This document shows, piece after piece, positions 44,776 through 50,589 of a DNA stretch of 50,589 nucleotides (positions within the stretch are counted from its first letter, which is position 1; each line of letters begins with the position of its first letter). The translations under genes and the position numbers were made by a program. Below the pieces are notes generated by a model that ran no database searches, was not told where the DNA came from, and saw only the letters and a list, made by a program, of their open reading frames with translations. The stretch spans positions 1-50,589 of the forward strand of contig NZ_FNDB01000022.1 of assembly GCF_900099915.1 (NCBI RefSeq), in the 5' to 3' direction. The DNA comes from Flavobacterium omnivorum. Lineage in GTDB: Bacteria > Bacteroidota > Bacteroidia > Flavobacteriales > Flavobacteriaceae.

Positions 44776-47136
44776 TTACATTTTAAATATTTTTTTATAC
44801 CAAGGTGCTTTTTCAATCTTGAGACCATAGCCATACCCATATCCATACCCTTTTGTTGAATCGGTATCATTAAGCAGCAAACACATATTAGGCAACTTTT
44901 GCTCTTTGTATAAGGTGTTGGCTATATTCAGCATTCTCTTTTCTAAGAAATTGGCACGCGCCACATAAATAAAACAATCTGCATGCTTAGCTATTAAGAG
45001 CGTATCTGTCACTAAACTAACTGGAGCTGTATCTACAATGATATAATCGTATTGATTTTTTAGCGTTTCAAAAAGGGTGTCTACTTTCTTGTTCATCAAT
45101 AACTCCGCAGGATTTGGTGGAATTACACCAGCAGGTAGCACATGAAAATCTTCAAACCCGTTGTATTTTACAATAAGATCCTCTAGCACTAAATTTTTAG
45201 AAGACAAATAATTAGTAACACCACGATCCGGCAAAGTTAAGTACTCATCTAATCTAGGATTCCTGATATCCATTCCAATCAACAAAACCTTTTTCCCTGA
45301 AAGAGCAAAAGTAGCAGCGAGATTAGCAGAGACAAAAGTTTTTCCTTCTTTAGGAAAAGTGCAGGTTAAAAAAATAGTTTTAGCCTGACCGTCAGGAACC
45401 TTGCTGAGCATAAACTCTAGATTTGTTCTAATAATTCGTAAAGCCTCGGCAGAACTTGTTCGACTTTCAGATTTTATAATTTCCGAAGGAGTGTCTGAAG
45501 TTGGCACATCTCCAATAAAAGGAATTAATGTTTTCCCTTCTAAATCCAGTCGGCTTTTTATTTTAGTGTCTAACAAATCCATTACATAAATGACTCCGAA
45601 TGGCACCAAAATCCCTAATAAAAGCGCACCCAAATAAATGATATTTTTTTTAGGAGCAACAGGACTATCGGAACCTTTGGCAGCATCCACTACTCTGGCA
45701 ACTGACTCTGTAGCTGCCAATGCAATAGCCGTTTCTTCCCTTTTTTGTAATAAATACAAATAAAGCTCTTCTTTTACTTTTTGTTGCCTGGCTATGACCC
45801 TAAACTGACGTTCCTGAACCGGTATTTTACCAATTTTTTGATTCAAAAGTCCCTCCTGATTGTTGAGATCTCTTTTTTGAATCCTTAAATTGGATTGCAT
45901 GCGACTCAAACTTGATGCGACATTTGACTTTAAGGATGCTAATTGCTCATTCAGTTTAATCACCGTAGGATTAACCTCGGTAGCCGATTTCAAAATTCTA
46001 TTGCGGTCTAAAACCAATTGATTGTACGATCCGATTAATTCGGTAGCTTCTCCGCTCACAATATTAGTAGGCAATAAATCAGACGGCTTGCTTTTTTTTA
46101 TAAAGTCGACCATGGACGAAATAACATTCAACTGAATATCTGCCTCTATCCCTTTTTTATCGTACTCATTGGACCCTTCTATAAAAAGTCCTGCCTCCGT
46201 TTCAATGTCTGTTACCTGATTTGCATTCTTAAAATTCTGAACATTTTGCTCTACACCATCCAATTCGTCAGTGATCAAGGCCAATCTATTAGCTATAAAC
46301 TTAGAGGTGTTTTCAGAAATAAAATTTTTATCAGCGGCAGCATACTCATTGTAATTTCGAACTAAATTATCTAAAAAATCTTCTGCCTTTTGCAGAACAG
46401 GATCTACGAGAGAAAGTTCGACAATGCTGCTGGTTTTACTTAATGGGGTCACATTCAAGCGGGCTCTATAGCTTTCCGCTACATTTTCAAGCGGACTAAT
46501 TACAATGTTTATTGGCTCTACATTTTCATTATACGGCGCTGAGCTTACTAGCGATTTATTTAGAACTAACGTACCATATTTCGTCTTTACCGGCTCTCCA
46601 TAGCGAAAAACTTTTTTGTCTCCTTCCAACACGTTCCCTTGACCTAATAAATCTTCAAACTGAAAAGTAGATTCCGACAACGCCAAAAATTGATAGGACC
46701 TGCTTTTATTATAAAAATCAGACTTCTGCTCCAGATAATTGATTAAAATTGGTGCATTTTTATACAAATTAGTACTTAGTACCTTTCCTTCCACCACAAA
46801 GGCAATATTCAAATTCATTTTCCGAACGGTACTTTCTACCAAAGTTCTGGATTTGAGTATTTCTATTTCATTGTCAAGGTTGCTTTTTCCTCCACCAATT
46901 CCCATATCGGCAAATGCAGATAATTCTGAGGAAAGTCCGCCTTTCTTTTCATCCTTTACTAATATCGTAGTCGCCGCACGGTATTGCGGTACAGTGTATC
47001 TTAAATAGAGGTAGGCACCAAACAAACTGACAAAAACCCCAAATACAAACCATTTCCAATGGGATGCATACTGATCTACAACAGCCCGTATTTGAAAATC
47101 CTGTTCTGAATTTTCATTTAACATATTATTTTCCAT
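44776..47136 (-). CDS. Wzc-like polysaccharide copolymerase / tyrosine autokinase
   Basis: Inner-membrane protein that sets polysaccharide chain length and controls export by autophosphorylation. 786 aa: a first transmembrane helix at about residues 29-48, a large periplasmic Wzz-type domain with coiled-coil stretches, a second helix (IIYLGALLLGILVPFGVIYV), and a cytosolic BY-kinase domain. Kinase motifs: Walker A FPKEGKTFVSANLA, Walker A' VLLIGMDIRNPRL, and Walker B YIIVDTAP. The tail has a tyrosine cluster YGYGYGYG plus a last Tyr in PWYKK, the usual phosphorylation sites. It lies 9 bp downstream of the wza-like gene. The DNA coding for the cluster is a short hexanucleotide repeat. Confidence 0.94.
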   Translation of the reverse strand: MENNMLNENSEQDFQIRAVVDQYASHWKWFVFGVFVSLFGAYLYLRYTVPQYRAATTILVKDEKKGGLSSELSAFADMGIGGGKSNLDNEIEILKSRTLVESTVRKMNLNIAFVVEGKVLSTNLYKNAPILINYLEQKSDFYNKSRSYQFLALSESTFQFEDLLGQGNVLEGDKKVFRYGEPVKTKYGTLVLNKSLVSSAPYNENVEPINIVISPLENVAESYRARLNVTPLSKTSSIVELSLVDPVLQKAEDFLDNLVRNYNEYAAADKNFISENTSKFIANRLALITDELDGVEQNVQNFKNANQVTDIETEAGLFIEGSNEYDKKGIEADIQLNVISSMVDFIKKSKPSDLLPTNIVSGEATELIGSYNQLVLDRNRILKSATEVNPTVIKLNEQLASLKSNVASSLSRMQSNLRIQKRDLNNQEGLLNQKIGKIPVQERQFRVIARQQKVKEELYLYLLQKREETAIALAATESVARVVDAAKGSDSPVAPKKNIIYLGALLLGILVPFGVIYVMDLLDTKIKSRLDLEGKTLIPFIGDVPTSDTPSEIIKSESRTSSAEALRIIRTNLEFMLSKVPDGQAKTIFLTCTFPKEGKTFVSANLAATFALSGKKVLLIGMDIRNPRLDEYLTLPDRGVTNYLSSKNLVLEDLIVKYNGFEDFHVLPAGVIPPNPAELLMNKKVDTLFETLKNQYDYIIVDTAPVSLVTDTLLIAKHADCFIYVARANFLEKRMLNIANTLYKEQKLPNMCLLLNDTDSTKGYGYGYGYGLKIEKAPWYKKIFKM

Positions 47137-47145
47137 GAAACTGTT

Positions 47146-47919
47146 TTATTTTGAAGAGGTAATAATTAATGTGGTTAAAGCTATCAAGATGGACATGACT
47201 GAGAATATCAACCCCGTACTCGGACCCACTGCTGATCCGTTGATTTTATTTTGATTAGGCTCTACATAAACCACATCATTTTGCGCCAAGTAATAAAAGG
47301 GCGTGTTCATAAACTCGGCTTTAGTAATATCTACCCTATTAAATGATTTAACACCATCTATTTCACGAATAATTAAAATATTCTTTCTTTTTCCATAAAC
47401 ACTCAAGTCACCAGCGAGAGTAAGAGCTTCAATCAAAGTAATTCGCTCGGATGCTATGGGGTAGGTACCAGGGGTATTAACTTCACCTTGCACTGAAACT
47501 TTAAAATTCATAATGCGTAAACTGACAATCGGTTTTTTTATGTATTGAGATAATTTAGTATCTAATAAATGAAGAACTTCAGTTCTAGTGAATCCACTAA
47601 CTTTAATCTTACCCAAAGTTGGAAAATCAATAAGGCCATAGGCATCTACCAAGTAAACCGATCCCAATCCTCCAGCAGTTGCTGTCTCACTAGACGTATT
47701 TAAACTAAAAGCTTTAGCAATCTCAGGATCCTCTGCATATACGGAAATCTGCAACAAATCATCGGGTTGTATTTTAATTTCATATGAATTTGATTTTTCT
47801 TGGCCTGCTAAAGCATCAATATCCTGATAATAAATCATGTCTTTTTTGGATGCACAAGAGCCCAACAATACTAAAAACAAAAATGGGATTGATTTTTTTA
47901 ATAAGAAAAAGTATTTCAT
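47146..47919 (-). CDS. Wza-like polysaccharide export lipoprotein
   Basis: Outer-membrane polysaccharide export (OPX) protein that forms the exit channel for capsule or exopolysaccharide. 257 aa, with a lipoprotein signal ending LFLVLLGSC (Cys22). The poly-export domain is YEIKIQPDDLLQISVYAEDPEI, followed by SLBB-type segments (VSVQGEVNTPGTYPI, ITLIEALTLAGDLSVYGKRKNILIIRE). A C-terminal hydrophobic helix (GLIFSVMSILIALTTLIITSSK) may span the membrane, as seen in several Bacteroidota family members. First gene of the wza-wzc pair, with TATATTTG 23 bp upstream. Confidence 0.93.
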   Translation of the reverse strand: MKYFFLLKKSIPFLFLVLLGSCASKKDMIYYQDIDALAGQEKSNSYEIKIQPDDLLQISVYAEDPEIAKAFSLNTSSETATAGGLGSVYLVDAYGLIDFPTLGKIKVSGFTRTEVLHLLDTKLSQYIKKPIVSLRIMNFKVSVQGEVNTPGTYPIASERITLIEALTLAGDLSVYGKRKNILIIREIDGVKSFNRVDITKAEFMNTPFYYLAQNDVVYVEPNQNKINGSAVGPSTGLIFSVMSILIALTTLIITSSK

Positions 47920-47941
47920 ATAATATGTTTTAAAAAGGGCG

Positions 47942-47949
47942 CAAATATA
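47942..47949 (-). promoter_or_regulatory. Candidate -7 element of the wza-wzc operon
   Basis: TATATTTG on the minus strand fits TAnnTTTG, 22 bp before the wza-like ATG. A TTG lies 26 bp upstream, longer than the ideal spacer. Confidence 0.5.
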
Positions 47950-48228
47950 GGGATTATTATTAAAATATTAAACATTCAAGAGTAAACGCTACTCGAGACT
48001 GGCTTCATTATAAAATTCAATTAAAAGCTTCCCGAAAAAAGGGCTTTAGCTGCATAAGACAAGTGACTGTACGACACTTCTATTTTAAATATTTTTAACA
48101 AAAGCTATTTTGTTTTGTTGCAAAATAAAAATTAAACTCTCCTTGAACTTGCTAAAAAACAGGAATAAAACAAAAGAATTAAAAATTATGGATTATCAAT
48201 CCTATTGCATTGATTAGCAGCTGTCTGA
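47950..48228. other. Spacer between the dehydratase and wza-like genes
   Basis: About 280 bp without a gene. An imperfect hairpin AGCTTCCC...GGGCTTTAGCT lies near 48027-48052. A fragment similar to the 43976-44400 repeats (GCTAAAAAACAGGAATAAAAC, split here as GCTAAAAAACAGG and AATAAAAC) lies at about 48151-48170. No clear terminator for the dehydratase gene is seen. Confidence 0.4.
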
Positions 48229-50127
48229 TTATTTATCTAATAGTTCATACGTCGAATTCATACTTTTGAACTCTGGCACTATTTTTTTCATCTGAGCTAC
48301 TATAGCATCGTTACCGAATAAATTAGACAGACTGATTAACTCATTTATATCGGTATGCAGCGCTTCAAACTCTTCTTGAATCTCTTGCGCAATCATGATT
48401 TTGGCATGGTGCGTCGGGATGGACTTAGACGTATCATTGAGTAATTCTTCATAGAGTTTTTCTCCTGGTCTCAATCCTACAATCTCTATTTTAATGTCTC
48501 GCTCTGGAATAAATCCTGCTAACTTTATCATCTTTCGAGCCAAGTCAATAATTTTGACTGGTTTACCCATGTCAAAAATGTATATTTCACCTCCATTTCC
48601 CATTGCTCCGGCTTCCAGCACTAACTGACAAGCCTCAGGAATAGTCATAAAATAACGAATGATGTCTTTATGGGTAATCGTTAGTGGTCCGCCTTCGGCA
48701 ATTTGTTTGGTAAACAAAGGAACAACCGAGCCATTGGACCCTAATACGTTCCCAAAACGAGTGGTAATGAATTTAGTGGCGCCCGTTCCTTTCTCTTTTT
48801 GATCCCGAAGCTGCAACGACTGTACGTATTTTTCAGCAATTCTTTTACTTGCCCCCATTACATTGCTGGGATTTACCGCTTTATCTGTAGACACCATGAC
48901 AAATTTTTTCACGTTGTACAAGCAGGCTAAATCAGCAAGATTTTTGGTCCCCTTTATATTGGTAAAAATGGCTTGACATGGATTTTCCTCCATCAACGGC
49001 ACGTGCTTGTAGGCAGCAGCATGAAAGACTACTTGGGGTTGGTATGTTTTAAATACCATGTCCATTGCCTCTACATTTCTAATATCTGCGATGACGGTTC
49101 GTATTTTTGCTGTCGTACTGATACTTTCTGTTTCTAATTGCAGGTGATGGAGCGGTGTCTCGGCCTGATCCAGCATGATAATTTTTTTTGGATTAAAAAC
49201 CAAAACTTGACGCACGATTTCACTTCCTATGGAACCAGCGGCACCAGTAATCAAAATCACTTTATCTTTTAGTTGCTTAGAAATCGCTTTACTGTCTAGC
49301 ACGATAGGTTTCCGTTCCAGAAGATCTTCAATTTGAATGGTCTTAACTTTCTGGGAAATCTCTTTTTGATTTTCCCAGTCCGAAATTAAAGGTACCGTAA
49401 AAACTTTGAAATTGTATTCCAAGCATTGATCCACAATAATGATTTGTTCCTCGCGTGACAATCCCTTGTCCGCTAGAATGACACTTCCAGCACCGACGGA
49501 ACGCATTAATGCAGGCAGCTTTTTCTTTTGCACTAAAATAGGCAAATCTAACATCCGCTTGGAAGCATTTTGATTGTTCTTATCCACGAACCCAACAATT
49601 TTAAAGCGCGATGGAGTTTCAAACTTTAAAGCGTTAGCAACGGATAATGCATTGGCATCCGTACCATAAATCACGGTTCGTATTAATTTAGCATTACTTT
49701 TTTCGGAGAAGTACAGTTCAAAAGTTTGTTTCACCACTACACGATACAAAAACAAAGCACAAAAAGAAAGCACGACATTGATAAAGAGTGCGGTGTTGAG
49801 GAAGGGCTTTTCTTTGAAAAAAATCTGACTGATAAAATTAAAGAGAAGAAACAAAACCAAAACCGATAGTTGGGAGAATAGCAATTTGACCGCATCGATA
49901 TTGGAGGAGTGTCGGATGATTCCAGAATAGGTTCTGAATAACCAAAAGAAAAACAAATTGAGCCCAAAAAAAGAACTAATGAAAGCAATATTGTGGGGCG
50001 TAGCGATATAATTCATCCCTATTCCTCTAAATATCATGTAGGTAGAAAAAAAACAAAACATTAAAATCAGCATATCAATGCTGACGATAATCCATCGGGG
50101 TAAATAGCCTAAATTGTGCAAGTTCAT
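48229..50127 (-). CDS. FlaA1/CapD/PglF-type nucleotide-sugar 4,6-dehydratase (membrane-bound)
   Basis: Long-chain SDR enzyme that converts UDP-GlcNAc-type sugars to 4-keto-6-deoxy intermediates for surface polysaccharide. From the ATG at 50127 (MNLHNLGYLPRWIIVSIDML) it has 632 aa: about four N-terminal transmembrane helices, a first Rossmann-like domain (RTVIYGTDANALSVANALK), and the SDR domain with NAD motif ITGAAGSIGSEIVRQ, AAAYKHVPLMEENP and STDKAVNPSNVMGASKR. Met stands where classic SDRs have Tyr, as in this subfamily. The frame is open to 50325, but the first 25 codons of that extension are IS sequence. The IS tip is 123 bp upstream of the start. Confidence 0.93.
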   Translation of the reverse strand: MNLHNLGYLPRWIIVSIDMLILMFCFFSTYMIFRGIGMNYIATPHNIAFISSFFGLNLFFFWLFRTYSGIIRHSSNIDAVKLLFSQLSVLVLFLLFNFISQIFFKEKPFLNTALFINVVLSFCALFLYRVVVKQTFELYFSEKSNAKLIRTVIYGTDANALSVANALKFETPSRFKIVGFVDKNNQNASKRMLDLPILVQKKKLPALMRSVGAGSVILADKGLSREEQIIIVDQCLEYNFKVFTVPLISDWENQKEISQKVKTIQIEDLLERKPIVLDSKAISKQLKDKVILITGAAGSIGSEIVRQVLVFNPKKIIMLDQAETPLHHLQLETESISTTAKIRTVIADIRNVEAMDMVFKTYQPQVVFHAAAYKHVPLMEENPCQAIFTNIKGTKNLADLACLYNVKKFVMVSTDKAVNPSNVMGASKRIAEKYVQSLQLRDQKEKGTGATKFITTRFGNVLGSNGSVVPLFTKQIAEGGPLTITHKDIIRYFMTIPEACQLVLEAGAMGNGGEIYIFDMGKPVKIIDLARKMIKLAGFIPERDIKIEIVGLRPGEKLYEELLNDTSKSIPTHHAKIMIAQEIQEEFEALHTDINELISLSNLFGNDAIVAQMKKIVPEFKSMNSTYELLDK

Positions 50128-50297
50128 CCTACGATTTAACCTTGTCGTAATTAAAGAATTGAACTGGGATAGTTTTTTATTGATAGGAATACTCAATTTA
50201 ATTGGTCTTATTTTAGGTGATGATTTTTGATTTAAAATGAAAATCAAATTGTCTTGTCCTGAATAACCGATACAGATTATTAGATAAAAATATTTAA

Positions 50298-50588
50298 TTA
50301 AACACTTGCAAAAACGTTTTTGCAAGTGTTTTTTGTTTTATATGTCCTCATTTTAATTTGACTTTGTATATGCATTTTGTTTGGAGTCAGCATGAAATTA
50401 GAATAATGAGGTCTTAATTCATTGTATATACTGATTGATTCTTTTACAATTTGTTTCATGATTTTTAAATCTAGGTTGTATTTATCAATCATGAATTCCT
50501 GTTTTAATATTCCATTTATTCTTTCTGCTACTGCATTTTCATATGGGTCAGAGTTTTGTGTCATACTTGGTAGTATTCCGTTTTTATT
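50298..50588 (-). CDS. IS3-family transposase (OrfB-type integrase), C-terminal fragment
   Basis: 96 codons plus stop, open to the window edge. The frame starts NKNGILPSMTQNSDPYENAVAERING; the stretch SMTQNSDPYENAVAE is the conserved block around the last catalytic Glu of IS3 OrfB transposases. The C-terminal part is identical to the left-end copy. An ATG at 50564 is an internal Met rather than a start, because family-like residues continue upstream. Truncated only by the contig edge. Confidence 0.9.
   Translation of the reverse strand, partial: NKNGILPSMTQNSDPYENAVAERINGILKQEFMIDKYNLDLKIMKQIVKESISIYNELRPHYSNFMLTPNKMHIQSQIKMRTYKTKNTCKNVFASV
50300..50331. terminator. Perfect 32-nt palindrome at the transposase 3' end (right copy)
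   Basis: Mirror copy of the palindrome at 229-260, with 16-base arms and no spacer, overlapping the transposase stop codon. It lies between the transposase and the dehydratase gene, and may limit read-through into the latter. Confidence 0.55.
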
Positions 50589-50589
50589 T

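Larger units (their letters stand above)
50250..50589 (-). mobile_element. IS3-family insertion sequence, 3' part (right copy)
   Basis: Inverted copy of the left-end element. Its terminal repeat begins at 50250 with TGTCTTGTCCTGAATAACCG. Bases 50250-50559 match 310-1 in reverse complement, and 30 more bases of the element follow to the window edge. The body and other end are off the window. It lies upstream of the dehydratase gene, with its transposase transcribed toward that gene. Confidence 0.9.

Noticed and set aside
311..50249. Composite transposon or genomic island between the two IS copies
   Set aside because: The interval holds rpoB, rpoC, tuf, secE and ribosomal protein genes in conserved order, so it is core chromosome.
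50128..50325. Dehydratase start at 50325
   Set aside because: The first 25 codons are IS sequence, and the ATG at 50127 begins the recognisable LGYLPRWIIVSIDML membrane helix.

Overview
The window looks like a draft-assembly contig from a Flavobacterium-type bacterium (Bacteroidota, Flavobacteriia). The evidence is AT-rich DNA, proteins that read like Flavobacterium orthologues, a SusC/SusD pair, DUF3467 after rpoC, almost no Shine-Dalgarno (SD) sequences, and several copies of the Flavobacterium -7 promoter element TAnnTTTG. Both ends stop inside the same IS3-family insertion sequence: bases 1-310 are the reverse complement of 50250-50559.

Layout. 0.3-6 kb: acnB, a MoxR ATPase and a SurA-like periplasmic chaperone, all minus. 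6.7-9.8 kb, plus: a surface-type lipoprotein alpha-amylase that closely resembles Thermococcales amylases, then prfC. 10-24.6 kb, minus: a small secreted protein, then the large information-processing block, transcribed in the order tRNA-Thr(UGU), tRNA-Tyr, tRNA-Thr(GGU), tuf, tRNA-Trp, secE, nusG, rplK, rplA, rplJ, rplL, rpoB, rpoC, DUF3467 gene. 24.6-26.2 kb, minus: rpsU, a XerC/D-type recombinase and a ribosome hibernation factor. 26.3-27.3 kb, plus: an endonuclease/exonuclease/phosphatase (EEP) family pseudogene with four in-frame stops and no frameshift. 27.5-37.4 kb: metabolic and envelope genes (acyl-CoA dehydrogenase, helix-hairpin-helix protein, amino-acid permease, PspC, DUF2851, exonuclease, CBS-domain cysteine/cystathionine synthase, putative porin). 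37.8-42.4 kb, minus: a susC-susD pair with no adjacent enzyme or regulator. 43.2-50.3 kb: part of a capsule/exopolysaccharide locus: a CpsB-type PHP phosphatase (plus), then Wzc-like kinase, Wza-like exporter and a FlaA1/CapD-type nucleotide-sugar dehydratase (minus), ending at the right IS copy, which lies 123 bp upstream of the dehydratase start.

How the parts work together. The central block makes the translation and transcription machinery: EF-Tu, SecE, NusG, four ribosomal proteins and both large RNA polymerase subunits. It carries visible RNA control elements: a promoter that overlaps a terminator in front of the tRNAs, and a hairpin attenuator between rplL and rpoB. The polysaccharide genes form a partial Wzy-type export and regulation module (Wza outer-membrane channel, Wzc kinase/copolymerase, CpsB phosphatase, sugar-nucleotide dehydratase). 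No flippase, polymerase or glycosyltransferase is in view.

Most notable observations: an almost perfect 12-nt SD on rpsU, in a lineage that normally does without SDs; a terminator U-tract that runs straight into the xerC start codon; four diverged ~110-bp tandem repeats between cpsB and wzc; the four-stop pseudogene; and the archaeal-like amylase. I did not find a clearly new multi-gene system. All comparisons with other organisms are from memory, not from searches.
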